Assembly (NCBI GenBank): GCA_029990175.1
Contig: JARKIP010000049.1
Span: 8,968,001-9,032,000 of the forward strand
Origin: Petunia secreta
Lineage: Eukaryota; Streptophyta; Magnoliopsida; Solanales; Solanaceae
Direction: 5' to 3'
Length of the DNA stretch: 64,000 nt
The position numbers and the translations under genes are program-made. The notes beneath the pieces are model-generated. The model saw only the letters and a program-made list of their open reading frames with translations, did not search any database and had not been told where the DNA came from. Shown here one piece after another: positions 43,667 through 52,797 of this stretch (the stretch's first letter is position 1; the number at the start of each line of letters is the position of its first letter).

Positions 43667-43902
43667 GAAATCCGAAAGAAATAAGTAAAAGAAAGAAGCT
43701 AAAGAAAATGCTAAGAAAAGATTAGTTTTTCATTCAACATGTCTCTACAATGCTCATTTTAGGAGAATATAAAGCCTAACCTAAAATAGCTAAAGGGGTA
43801 ATATTGATAATAACACTAAAAATGGGACTAAATTGTAGTAGCAGAACTAAGAGGGTCAAACTGCAATAATAGGAACTTAGCCAATTATCTCGGTGTGTTA
43901 CA
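43638..43902 (-). repeat. LTR (5' LTR of minus element)
   Basis: 265 bp; partner of 40110-40374. Confidence 0.9.
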
Positions 43903-44075
43903 TAAGCACATAAGTGCTTATAAACTCATGACTTTTTGAGTTAGCAAACACCCATAAGTGCTGATAAGCACATATGTGCTTTTAAAGCTTACCCAAACAG
44001 GCTCATAATGTACGTTTTGTAGTATGTTGTTTTATACCGTATTGTTTTGTGATTAACAGATACAGTCATTACAAA

Positions 44076-44172
44076 GAATGAGGCTGACAGGGAGAAAATT
44101 TTGATTTTTCAGAGGGTGGTTGCCCCCTCTGTTTGGTCTATGATTTATCAATCAAACAAACCAACAACCCTC
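44076..44172 (+). ncRNA. PK-H structured RNA
   Basis: S1 AGGCTGACAGGGAG with CCCTCTGTTTGGTCT; S2 GAGGGTGGTTG with CAACAACCCTC. Confidence 0.6.
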
Positions 44173-44345
44173 TCCAAAGCTGGAAACTGTAGTACTATGC
44201 AATAGCCTGTTTTGCTAAGCTTCTACCATAAGTTATTGGTCAAAACATCCTCAGATCTTACGGCCTCGTTTGTATCATGAAATTGTTTGTTGAAGTTGTC
44301 CAAACGCCTACCAGCAACTACGGAAAAGTTTCAATTTTTCTAAAC

Positions 44346-44533
44346 GAGGCAGTGATGATATTGCTGCTAACCTGGCTGATATTCGGGACATGGAGGAAAT
44401 CTGACACATATCTTGGCAGGGCAAACACGGAAGGTATGTGATTGAGGCATCTCTTTCACATGCAACCAGTTCTTTTTGCAGCCATGGTGTTGTCACCTTC
44501 TCTTTGCACCTATTGTTTACAGATCTGAGCCTC
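44346..44533 (+). ncRNA. LCD-A' RNA
   Basis: GAGGC 44346-44350, C box GTGATGA 44352-44358, D box CTGA 44525-44528, GCCTC 44529-44533. Confidence 0.7.
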
Positions 44534-44560
44534 AAAAGGAAACCAATTTCATATTTAGCT

Positions 44561-44662
44561 GAATGATGCAATCAGAGAAAAATGGGATTTTTTTGCAGGG
44601 TGGTTGCCCATCTCCTGGTATGCAAATGATTTCTTCTTTGTTGTTCTAATTAACAGCCCCTT
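44561..44662 (+). ncRNA. PK-G structured RNA
   Basis: S1 TGCAATCAGAGA with CTCCTGGTATGCA; S2 GGGTGGTTG with TTAACAGCCCC. Confidence 0.6.
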
Positions 44663-44779
44663 TTGTGATGCTGCTAGCATCTGAATCTTTTAATGTTCTC
44701 AGCTTCCCGTTTGTTTTACGAAAAACTTGTTGAACTTGTCCAAACAGGCTCTTATGCAAAAGTTTCCTTTTTTCTGAAA

Positions 44780-44965
44780 GAGGCAGTGATGATATATTGC
44801 CAATCCAGCTAACATTCGGGGCATTGAGAAAATCCGACTCGTATCTTGGCGGGGCAAACCCGGGATAGTTTGTGATTGAGGATTCTCTGTTACAAGCAAC
44901 CGGTTCTTTTGCAGCCATGGCGTTGTCGCATTCCCTTTCCCCCATGTCTCATGGATCTGAGCCTC
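44780..44965 (+). ncRNA. LCD-A' RNA
   Basis: GAGGC 44780-44784, C box GTGATGA 44786-44792, D box CTGA 44957-44960, GCCTC 44961-44965. Confidence 0.7.
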
Positions 44966-45082
44966 ATTTGTTCCAAAAGTATAATGGAGATTAGATGTAG
45001 ACAATATTTAGAAGTAGAGGGGAAATTTGACCCTTTTCCGTTAAACTAATCCCAGCAATGAACATTATTAGCTCAGAAGGAA

Positions 45083-45178
45083 GAATGAGGCTAACAGAGA
45101 GTAAAAGGGATTTTTTGAGGGTGGTTGCCCTCTCTGGTTTGGCCTATGATTTTTAAATCAATCAAATAAACAACCCTC
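45083..45178 (+). ncRNA. PK-H structured RNA
   Basis: S1 AGGCTAACAGAGAG with CTCTCTGGTTTGGCCT; S2 GAGGGTGGTTG with CAACCCTC. Confidence 0.6.
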
Positions 45179-45311
45179 TTCATTTCTTTTGAAACAAAAG
45201 AAGGAAGACGACCAAATATACTACTCCTACTCCTTCTGTTCCAATTTTTGTTTCCATTTGTGAAATTATCCAAACGACCCCTAATTATGTAAAAGGTCCC
45301 ATTTTCTGCAA

Positions 45312-45496
45312 GAGGCAGTGATGATAATGCTAATTTGGGCTAGTCTCCGGGGCATTGAGAAAACCCGACTCATTGGCGGGGCAAACCCAAATGGTTTGTG
45401 ATTGAGGCTCATCTTTCACATACAACCGGTTCTTTTTGCAGCCATGGTGTTGTCGCTTTTTTTTTTTTGCCCCCATTTTTGACATATCTGAGCCTC
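45312..45496 (+). ncRNA. LCD-A' RNA
   Basis: GAGGC 45312-45316, C box GTGATGA 45318-45324, D box CTGA 45488-45491, GCCTC 45492-45496. The usual CGTATCTTGGC arm is shortened to CATTGGC. Confidence 0.65.
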
Positions 45497-45567
45497 AAAT
45501 TCCAATTAGTCAACTCGAATCTTCAAACTTACACGCCTTATATCTATCTTCTAATTCCCTAGTTACG

Positions 45568-45782
45568 GAGGCAGTGAAGATTATTCATAATGAAAATGAA
45601 TGTGAGAGATTTGAGTTGATTCACGGCCTGGCTTGGCATGACAAAATTGGAAGGTCAGCGAAGGAGCTTGATAAAGAACTGGCTTTCTTATCATGGCTTC
45701 TTACAAGCCTACCAATGATTGCAGCCATTGGAGTATAAACTCTGCTCTTTCCTTTGATTAAATAGGCGAAAATCTGAGCCTC
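45568..45782 (+). ncRNA. LCD-D RNA
   Basis: GAGGC 45568-45572, C box GTGAAGA 45574-45580, D box CTGA 45774-45777, GCCTC 45778-45782. A displaced D copy in the middle of locus III; directly after it comes a PK-G 3' scrap (TTATCAACAGCCC at about 45800). Confidence 0.65.
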
Positions 45783-45901
45783 ATCCTTGACTTTGTTCTT
45801 ATCAACAGCCCTATTTTTTGTGTTTTTTTGTGTGTGTCTATTTTTTTACGCAAACCAACAACAAAATCATACTACGAAGAAATGGAAAAGGGACAAAATG
45901 A

Positions 45902-46054
45902 TGGGGCTGTGATGAGGATTTTTTCCATGTAAATGGAATTGGGCATTGTAGTTAGAGGCCCGTATCTTGGCGGGGCGACCCAGATTATTAGGGTTTGCAG
46001 CCATGGCAGTGTCGAAGAACTTCATGCCTGAGTTCAGTTGCTGCTCGGAGCCTC
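45902..46054 (+). ncRNA. LCD-B RNA
   Basis: GGGGC 45902-45906, C box GTGATGA 45908-45914, D box CTGA 46028-46031. A second possible end, GCCTC at 46050-46054, lies downstream. Confidence 0.6.
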
Positions 46055-46148
46055 GTAGAGAAAGTGATCAAAATAGTCCGAAATGTATTGGGGTTGCTTT
46101 ATTTTTGTCTTTCATATGTTGCAGTTTAATTGATATAGTCCTCACGAA

Positions 46149-46244
46149 GAATGAGGCCAACAGGGAGAGCAATGGATTACTTAGAGGGTGGTTGCCCCTC
46201 TGATTGGCCTATGATTTCTCCATCAACTGAACCAACAACCCTCT
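46149..46244 (+). ncRNA. PK-H structured RNA
   Basis: S1 AGGCCAACAGGGAG with CCCTCTGATTGGCCT; S2 GAGGGTGGTTG with CAACAACCCTC. Confidence 0.65.
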
Positions 46245-46405
46245 CTATAAGAAAGAAAAAGAAAAAAAAAAGTGAACATCTGTTGGCATTGCCTCTGCTG
46301 GTGGTAATATGATGCTGACAACAGTACTACTCTGTCCAGTTCCAATTAATGTATCTTGCGGCATTATCCAAACGGGCTCTTATGGATAAGTTTCCATTTT
46401 TTATA

Positions 46406-46590
46406 AGTGGGAGTGATGATATTTCTAATCTGGGATGATATTTGAGGCATGGAGAACCACTCGTATCTTGGCAGGGCAAACATTGATGTTTTGTGATTTT
46501 GAGGCCTCTCTTTCACATGCAAGCGGTTCTTGTTGCAGCCATGGCGTTGTCGCCTTCTCTTTGCCCTCATTTTTCACAGATCTGAGCCTC
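46406..46590 (+). ncRNA. LCD-A' RNA
   Basis: C box GTGATGA 46413-46419, D box CTGA 46582-46585, GCCTC 46586-46590; left stem altered to GTGGG. Confidence 0.6.
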
Positions 46591-46711
46591 AATATTCCAA
46601 CTAGGCATTGTGGAAATTCTTGATGAGCCAAAAGTTAAATGCTGACGCTAAAGGCGCCAGAATGTCCTATTTCTGTAAATCACCCACTGAAGTATCTTAT
46701 TTTCATGTATC

Positions 46712-46819
46712 TGCCAATGGAATCGGGCGCTGTAGTTTAGAGGCCCATACCTTGGCAAGGCGACCCGGATTACAGGGGTTGCAGCCATGGCGGTGTCAAA
46801 GAATTTCATGCCTGGGAAT
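46712..46819 (+). pseudogene. LCD-B without C box
   Basis: CTTGGCAAGGCGACCC with GGGGTTGCAGCCATGG; D position CTGG. Confidence 0.45.
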
Positions 46820-47151
46820 GTGGGATCAGTCCTCAAACATGTGGTAAGATCGGCTGCAAACTTCAATTTCAGATTTTGCTTTGTATTTGCAGTGGATATA
46901 ATATCATATATGGACTAAAAATAATTATAAATCCTTTTTATTGCTCGAATGCTGAAGAGAAATGGACTGAATTTTATTTTTTTATTTTTTATTTTTTTTG
47001 CGGTTTATTATTTTATTTTAAATTTGGTCTCACTGAATTTGAAGTTTTCTTTTTCTTTGATGGGTCAATGTTATATTTTGGATTCTATATTTGAGCATTT
47101 TCTCGATGGCGATGGAGAAATACTTATCCTTGTGTTTTTTATGATAAACTG

Positions 47152-47212
47152 CTCTTTCATATGCAACCGGTTCTTTTGCAGCGATGGCGTGTTGCCTTCT
47201 CATCTGAGCCTC
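47152..47212 (+). pseudogene. LCD-A' 3' fragment
   Basis: Right arm CCGGTTCTTTTGCAG and CTGA plus GCCTC only; the 5' half is replaced by sequence like 54440-55000. Confidence 0.5.
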
Positions 47213-47402
47213 AACTATCAACTAGTCCTTCTCGAATTACCAGGTGCAAGTTGTTGATGTTATTGATGCATCTTCTTCTGTTTCTCCTGTTCTCGCTGCT
47301 GATTGGTCGTGTTATCGACCAAATAGCTAGAAGTCACCGCAAAGACTGGGAGAGTTTATGTAGATCTTTAAACCGAAAAGACCCTTTAAGACGTGATTTC
47401 AG

Positions 47403-47535
47403 TGCTGTGATAGTAATGTTCTTTCGAGCAATTTGGGTTTTTTGCGTTGAGTTTGTAACTTGTAAGAACCGTATCTTGGCGGGGCAATCTTCAGAGGTTG
47501 CAGCCATGGCGATTTCTGATAAACACTTGAGCCTC
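47403..47535 (+). ncRNA. LCD-E RNA
   Basis: C-like GTGATAG, CTTGGCGGGGCAATC with GGTTGCAGCCATGGCG, D-like TTGA 47527-47530, GCCTC 47531-47535. Confidence 0.5.
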
Positions 47536-47641
47536 GTTATGTACATGATAAGCATGTAGATTTTCTGTATACACATACATTACACTCACACACACAAAAG
47601 CATATGTATCGTGTGAAAACGTCAGAAGACGGTCGCTTAGC

Positions 47642-47825
47642 GAGGCAGTGATGATCTTTCAAGCTATCCTTCTAAGCTGGTAATTGAGCATTGAGAGAAC
47701 CCAACGCGTATCTTGGCGGGGCAATGACCTTGATGTCTGATTTTGTTACATTCAATTGGGAGGTATTTGCAGCAAAGGCGTGGCCGGACTTTCTTTGCCT
47801 GAGCATAAATACAGATCTGAGCCCC
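47642..47825 (+). ncRNA. LCD RNA, diverged A-type
   Basis: GAGGC 47642-47646, C box GTGATGA 47648-47654, D box CTGA 47817-47820, GCCCC. Arms CTTGGCGGGGCAAT and ATTTGCAGCAAAGGCG. It has no close match in the other loci. Confidence 0.6.
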
Positions 47826-47911
47826 ACTGGTCTGTCATATCTTACTCTGGGTGTGTTTGGTATGGAGGAAATTTTTTACTGGAAAAAAACAAAAATCTCA
47901 TTAGTTTAAGT

Positions 47912-48022
47912 ATGAGGCTTCTGTATTCAGAGAGCTTTGGGAGTTCTTTGAGTGGTTGCCCCCCTCTGTCAGTCTCAAATGCCAATGATCACTCGAAATT
48001 TCCCAATTCCAACCACTCTTTA
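47912..48022 (+). ncRNA. PK RNA with perfect S2
   Basis: S2 GAGTGGTTG (47950-47958) with CAACCACTC (48010-48018), nine Watson-Crick pairs. Both the G-to-A change and the usual G-A mismatch are compensated. S1 uses CAGAGAG with CCTCTG and outer GGC/GCC. Confidence 0.65.
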
Positions 48023-48038
48023 TCAAAATAAGTTCATT

Positions 48039-48222
48039 GAGGCAGTGATGATTTTCATTCTTTAACAATCGGACAGTTGAACTTCGTTGTAATTTGGCGT
48101 GGCAGCTTTTTAAGGGCCTCTGTGATATGGAACTATATTGGTTTTGGTCTCATTAGGCTATTGATGCTTGCAGCCATGGCGGGGTTTAGCTTTTTGTCCG
48201 AGAAAAGGCGAATCTGAGCCTC
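48039..48222 (+). ncRNA. LCD-F RNA (best F copy)
   Basis: GAGGC 48039-48043, C box GTGATGA 48045-48051, D box CTGA 48214-48217, GCCTC 48218-48222; GGCGTGGCAGC and CTTGCAGCCATGGCGGGG arms. Confidence 0.7.
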
Positions 48223-48268
48223 CCCTCTTCAACTTCATAATATATAGGTGTATGTTTGTATTAAAAAA

Positions 48269-48395
48269 ATGAGGCTTTTTATGGAACTCAAGTAAAGTTG
48301 AGATTTTCTAATGGTGGTTACTCTCTTCCCTGAAGTTCCCGACGAATTTTCCATTACTTTTTGTTGCAGATAGGAAAATAAACAGCCCTTTCATC
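48269..48395 (+). ncRNA. PK-E structured RNA
   Basis: S2 GGTGGTTA (48313-48320) with a TAAACAGCC arm, partly paired. Confidence 0.5.
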
Positions 48396-48504
48396 ATAAA
48401 ATGCCAATTATGCTCTTGATGATGATGATCCATGCTTTTATGTTAATAATAAGGTTTATTTTGGTCACTAAACTTGTCTGGAAAACCCTTTTTGCACTTG
48501 GAAT

Positions 48505-48518
48505 CCTAAACCCTAAAC
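48505..48518 (+). promoter_or_regulatory. Telo-box-like motif before LCD-C
   Basis: CCTAAACCCTAAAC nine bases before the LCD-C stem. Confidence 0.4.
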
Positions 48519-48527
48519 CTTGTGAAT

Positions 48528-48689
48528 GAGGCTGTGATGGTATTCTCTATGAAAGATTTGTATCTTGGCAAGGCAAAAGGCTGAGGAAATTGTGAGGTGG
48601 GTTATGTCCTCTCTCATGAAGGAGTGTGTGTTTGCAGGCATGGATGATTAGCCCTTTTTCTGATAGTATTTCACACAAATCTGAGCCTC
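48528..48689 (+). ncRNA. LCD-C RNA
   Basis: GAGGC 48528-48532, C-like GTGATGG, D box CTGA 48681-48684, GCCTC 48685-48689. Confidence 0.6.
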
Positions 48690-48958
48690 TTTTCTTTGTT
48701 TAGTTTATTCATACAAGGTGTGATGTCTTTCATTTTTGTTCATGTTCTTTTGCAACTTTCTGTTTGGCATAATATCAGGAAGAATCCCATCAAAAGATTT
48801 TTTTATGTATTCATCTACACATTTTCGTTAAGGAATGGGTATTGAGGATTCATGTACTGTTGTTAACCAATTTTGTATTGAAGCTAGTTGTTACTGAATT
48901 AATCTTACAGAATATTATAACTTTCATTGCTTATTTCAATCTTGAAATTAAAGTTTCA

Positions 48959-49181
48959 GAGGCAGTGAAGATTGTTCATATGAAAATGGAAGTGAGGGAT
49001 TTGAGTTGATTCATGGCTTGGCTTGGCTTGGCTAGACAGTTCGGAAGTACAGTGAAGGAGGATGATAAATAAAATATAGATTCTTTTTATGTCTTCTTAG
49101 AAGGCAACAGATGATTGCAGCCATGGTAGTGTTAACTCTGCTCTTTCCTTTGTTGTTTAAATGGGCGAAAATTTGATCCTT
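48959..49181 (+). ncRNA. LCD-D RNA, D box weak
   Basis: GAGGC 48959-48963, C box GTGAAGA 48965-48971, arms CTTGGCTAGACA and GATTGCAGCCATGG; D position TTGA with degraded 3' stem. Confidence 0.5.
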
Positions 49182-49381
49182 GCCCTTAACTTAGTTCATT
49201 TACATGTTTTGCCAGGCCTTCCTGAGAATGGTTTTAGACTAGACTTATTTGTAGCTACGCTGAATAGGTTAGATCCAAAAGATTGATTTTGCAGCCGGAT
49301 GATAATCAGAGACCTTGCATGGTCCGACTCTTGGATGTCTCATGAACAGTGAGTCTGCTCTGTTGTCATTGTTCAGCAGCC

Positions 49382-49534
49382 GTGGCAGAGAAGGCAGTTA
49401 ACTATCAGAATGGGCTCGACACCAAGGCTGAGAATCAAGGAAACAAATGAAGGGAAGGACGAACAGGGCCAAGCAGATCCATGGTGTGAAGAAGACCAAG
49501 GCTGGAATGGTGCTAAGGCTGGAAATAAGAAATG
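49382..49534 (+). pseudogene. RPS24 relic ending locus III
   Basis: Starts GTG for ATG, then codons for AEKAV, the plant S24 N-terminus. It jumps to NGLDTK, then the frame-shifted basic C-terminal stretch (AAGAAGACCAAGGCTGG) and ends in AAATGA. About 150 bp, so roughly two thirds of the CDS is gone. Confidence 0.8.
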
Positions 49535-49599
49535 AGTTATTTGTGACCCGGGATATCTTTAGGTGACACTAGTATTTTGCTGTTGGTGCCGAGTTTAAT

Positions 49600-50214
49600 T
49601 ATTGGTGGTTATGTTGATTTTCTCTGCAGTCTTTCTGAGGACATTCCTGTTAGTAACGAGAGTCTGTTACTAATACTGTTGTATCATAGCCATGTTATTT
49701 TCTCTCCAATCTTTCTTAAACATAGATGACAATTAGATGAAGTCTTGTGCATTGATGAAAATACATAGAACAACTGATCTGAAGTGAGAATTACTTTTGA
49801 ATTGAATCCAAATTGATGAAATTTCAATTCAAATGCTTATATAGCAAGATTATCAAAGCTCAAGTTAGGAATTCTTTTCCTTTTGTGGATATCGTCAAGA
49901 AGTTATTTGGAAAATTACTGGAACCAAAAGAGGAATTATAAAGAACTACTGTGAAAAGTAGGTTGTTGAAACTTGGACCAATGTTTCTACATGTATCTTC
50001 TACATACATTTGACTTGAAAGAAATGTAAATTTGATTGGGTGCGAGTATAGGTGCCAACTTAGGTAGGTTGCCATTTAATTATATGCATCCACTTAAACA
50101 CTTGTTTGTTTCTCCTTCCAGTTGGACCAGCCTTGGGGAAGGTGCAAATAATGCACTGTGTTTTGTGCCCACCACTGAGGCTAAAATGTCAATTACGTTA
50201 TTGCCCATAAACAT
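49600..50214. other. Spacer between loci III and IV
   Basis: Contains 49724-49780 (AGATGAC, TTGATGA, CTGA), the counterpart of 8688-8745, a weak C/D RNA candidate. Otherwise nothing recognised. Confidence 0.3.
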
Positions 50215-50270
50215 CACTATAAACAAGTCTTTGACACACTGCAATGAACACAGTATTAGCCCAGAAGTAA
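50215..50270 (+). promoter_or_regulatory. Putative locus IV promoter and leader
   Basis: TATAAA at 50218-50223 inside CACTATAAACAAGTCTTT, then AATGAACACAGTATTAGCCC. The best TATA of the three starts. Pol II transcription is inferred; no USE element of plant U-snRNA promoters is seen. Confidence 0.55.
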
Positions 50271-50368
50271 GAATGAGGCTAACAGAGAGTAAAAGGGGTT
50301 TTCAAGAGGGTGGTTGCCCTCTCTGTTTTGGCCTATGATTTCTTCATTAATTAAACCAAACAACCCTC
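50271..50368 (+). ncRNA. PK-H structured RNA
   Basis: S1 AGGCTAACAGAGAG with CTCTCTGTTTTGGCCT; S2 GAGGGTGGTTG with CAACCCTC. Confidence 0.6.
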
Positions 50369-50498
50369 TTCTTTTCTTGAAACGTTTATAGTACTACTAT
50401 TACTACTACTCCCTCTGTTCCATTTGTTTAGCCTGTTTGGGTGAGCTTAAAATGTGGCTTATAAAACACTAATGAGTGTGCTTATAATTTTTGCAAAA

Positions 50499-50653
50499 GA
50501 GGCAGTGATGATAATGCTATTCTGGGCTAATACTCATTCGGGGCATTTGAGATTACCCGACCCGTATCTTGGCGGGGCAAACCCGGATGTTCTTTTTGCA
50601 GCCATGGCGTTGTCGCTTTCTCTTTGCTCCCATTTTTAACATATCTGAGCCTC
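50499..50653 (+). ncRNA. LCD-A RNA
   Basis: GAGGC 50499-50503, C box GTGATGA 50505-50511, D box CTGA 50645-50648, GCCTC 50649-50653. Nearly identical to 35594-35747. Confidence 0.75.
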
Positions 50654-50687
50654 AATATGGAAACCCCATTTCATTTTTAGCTCAATT

Positions 50688-50784
50688 GAACGAGGCAATC
50701 AGAGAAATATGGGATTTTTGGAGGGTGGTTGCCCATCTCTGGTATGCCAATGATTTCTTCTTTGTTACCATCAACAGCCCTTTT
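50688..50784 (+). ncRNA. PK-G structured RNA
   Basis: S1 GGCAATCAGAGA with TCTCTGGTATGCC: the first base pair changed on both sides relative to TGCA copies. S2 GGGTGGTTG with CAACAGCCC. Confidence 0.65.
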
Positions 50785-50786
50785 AT

Positions 50787-50833
50787 TGTGTGTGTGTGTG
50801 TGAGTGGGTGTGTATATATATATATATATATAT
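50787..50833. repeat. TG and TA microsatellite
   Basis: TG run followed by TA run within a spacer. Confidence 0.85.
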
Positions 50834-50906
50834 TGTATGTCTGTTTTTCGATGCAAACCAACAGCATAATCATACAACAAAGAAATGGAAAAGGGACAAA
50901 ATTGAT

Positions 50907-51059
50907 GGGGCTATGATGAGGATTTTTTCCCAAGTAAATGTTATCGGGCATTGTAGTTGAGAGGCCCGTATCTTGGCAGGGCGACCCAGATTATAGGGTT
51001 TGCAGCCATGGCGGTGTCGAAGAACTTCATGCCTGAGATCAGTTGCTGATCTGAGCTTC
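50907..51059 (+). ncRNA. LCD-B RNA
   Basis: GGGGC 50907-50911, C box ATGATGA 50913-50919, D box CTGA 51033-51036; second CTGA at 51051-51054. Confidence 0.6.
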
Positions 51060-51152
51060 ATAGAGAAAGTGATCAAAATTGTATCTATGTATTGGAGTTG
51101 CTTTATTTTGGTCCTTCATATATTACCTTTTAATAGATACAACCCTTACGAA

Positions 51153-51247
51153 TAATGAGGCCAACAGGGAGAACAATGGATTTCATAGAGGGTGGTTGCC
51201 CCTCTGATTGGCCTATGATTTCTCCATCAACTGAACCAACAACCCTC
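51153..51247 (+). ncRNA. PK-H structured RNA
   Basis: S1 AGGCCAACAGGGAG with CCCTCTGATTGGCCT; S2 GAGGGTGGTTG with CAACAACCCTC. Confidence 0.65.
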
Positions 51248-51407
51248 TCTATAAGAAACAAAAAGAAAAAAAAATGAATATTTGTTGTCATTGCCTCTGG
51301 TGGTGGTAATGTGACGCTGATAATACTACTACTCCCTCCTGTTCCAATTTGTCTGTCTTGTGCATTATCCAAACGGGCTCTTAAGGAAAGGTTTCCATTT
51401 TTTAAAA

Positions 51408-51595
51408 GAGGCAGTGATGATATTGCTAACCTGGGATGATACTTGGGGCATAAAGAAAACCGCACTCGTATCTTGGCATGGCAAAACCTGGATGGTTTGT
51501 GATTTTGAGGCGTCTCTTTCACATGCAAGTGGTTCTTTTTGCAGCCATGGCATTGTCGTTTTCTCTTTGCACCCGTTTTTGCAAATCTGAGCCTC
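51408..51595 (+). ncRNA. LCD-A' RNA
   Basis: GAGGC 51408-51412, C box GTGATGA 51414-51420, D box CTGA 51587-51590, GCCTC 51591-51595. Confidence 0.7.
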
Positions 51596-51629
51596 AAATG
51601 GGAACCCATTTCATTTATAGCTCAATTGA

Positions 51630-51725
51630 ATGATGTGATCAGAGAAAAATGGGGTTTTTTGAAGGGTGGTTGCCCATCTCTGGTATGCAAATGATTTGTT
51701 CTTTGTTTTAATCAACAGCACTTTT
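51630..51725 (+). ncRNA. PK-G structured RNA
   Basis: S1 GATGTGATCAGAGA with TCTCTGGTATGCA; S2 GGGTGGTTG with CAACAGCAC (one pair lost). Confidence 0.5.
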
Positions 51726-52009
51726 ATATATTTATGATGAACCCGTTTGGATTAGCTGAAAAAGAATAGTACTAGCTTTTTAGTATAAGCTCACCCAAAC
51801 ACCCTCTATATGTTTGCATGCAACAAAGAAATGATGGGCTTGTGGGTGAAGTGCAGGATTAGCCACTCGTTTAGTGCTAGTATTTTTGCTTTAGCCGATA
51901 GTTATTTGAACAGGAAAAACTGAACTTCAAGACACAATGGCTAAAAACGTAAAATGCAACCCTTAAGAGTGGCTTACTGGTGTTATTTCCACGGACTTTT
52001 TCCGATTAA

Positions 52010-52112
52010 ATGGAGTTGGGCATTTGTGCTTTGTGGCCTGTATCTTGGCGGGGCGACCCGGATTATAGGGTTTGCAGCCATGGCTGGCTCGAAGAACGAA
52101 ATGCTTGCGATG
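52010..52112 (+). pseudogene. LCD-B without C box
   Basis: CTTGGCGGGGCGACCC with GGGTTTGCAGCCATGGC; D position TTGC. Confidence 0.45.
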
Positions 52113-52268
52113 TAGTCCTAGGTGTATCGAGGTTGCTTTATAGTGGTCCTTGATATATTACTCTTACAGCTTGTTTGGATGGTTGTTACCTATCGTTTCA
52201 TAATGTATTGTTTGTATTACTCTGTATTGTTCGGCATTGTTCTGTTATTTACAGACAGTCTTTTTGGA

Positions 52269-52365
52269 GAACGAGGCCAAAAGGGAAGAAAAAGGGATTT
52301 CTCAGAGGGTTGTTGCTGCCTCTGTTTGGCCTATGATTTCTTCATTAACTAAACTAACAACCCTC
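52269..52365 (+). ncRNA. PK-H with perfect S2
   Basis: S2 GAGGGTTGTT (52305-52314) with AACAACCCTC (52356-52365), ten Watson-Crick pairs: G-to-T in the 5' strand turns the usual G-A mismatch into U-A. S1 AGGCCAAA with TTTGGCCT. Confidence 0.65.
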
Positions 52366-52493
52366 TTCTTTTCTTGAAACATCATAGTACTACTACAACT
52401 ACTACTCCAGAGCCCGTTTGGGTGGGCTTAAAAGTGGCTTATTATAAGCAATTTGATTGAAATTTGAAAAAAAAAAGTTTTCATTTTCCCCAA

Positions 52494-52670
52494 AAAGGCA
52501 GTGATGATAATGTTATTCTGGGCTAATACTTGGGGCATTTGAGATAACCCGACCCGTATCTTGGCGGGGCAAACCCGGATTGCTTGTCTTTCACATGCAA
52601 CCCGGTTCTTTTGCAGCCATGGCGTTGTCGCTTTCTCCTTGCCCCCATTTTTTATACTGATCTGAGCCTC
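52494..52670 (+). ncRNA. LCD-A RNA
   Basis: Stem AAGGC, C box GTGATGA 52501-52507, D box CTGA 52662-52665, GCCTC 52666-52670. A SINE begins immediately after. Confidence 0.7.
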
Positions 52671-52671
52671 A

Positions 52672-52797
52672 ACAACAACATACCCCAGTGTGATCCCAGT
52701 GGGATCCGGGGAGGGCGGATGTATGCAGACCTTACACCCTACGGTGTGTGAGGGTGAGAGGCTATTTTCCGATACCCTCGACTCAAGAAAAGCATTT
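52672..52797 (-). mobile_element. TS-like SINE, minus
   Basis: On the minus strand it opens near CTTGAGTCGAGGGTATCGG and ends in TTG repeats. Target duplication TGAGCCTCA at 52663-52671 and 52798-52806 contains most of the LCD D box and 3' stem. Confidence 0.75.

Larger units (their letters stand above)
40110..43902 (-). mobile_element. Young non-autonomous LTR retrotransposon
   Basis: Two 265-bp LTRs (40110-40374, 43638-43902) appear identical, with TG...CA ends and 5-bp duplication TAAGC (40105-40109, 43903-43907). On the minus strand the primer-binding site is TGGTATCAGAGCC (43635-43623), complementary to initiator tRNA-Met, and a purine tract CTAAAGGGGGATGGAA (40390-40375) precedes the 3' LTR. 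Three internal frames show no recognisable protease, reverse transcriptase, RNase H or integrase, so mobility must rely on another element. Confidence 0.9.
40004..44004. mobile_element. MITE split by LTR element
   Basis: Halves 40004-40109 and 43908-44004 form a MITE of about 200 bp with ends GAGCCCGTTTGGGTGAGC and GAGCCTGTTTGGGTAAGC. It is flanked by ATA on both sides; the empty site CGTTTCATAATGTA is seen in the paralogous spacer near 52195. Partial copies of this end lie near 1491, 11405, 50431 and 52412. Confidence 0.65.
35316..49600 (+). other. RNA-array locus III
   Basis: The longest locus, 36 copies or remnants, split by the nested MITE and LTR element at 40004-44004. It ends with F, PK-E, C, D and an RPS24 relic. 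Confidence 0.6.
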
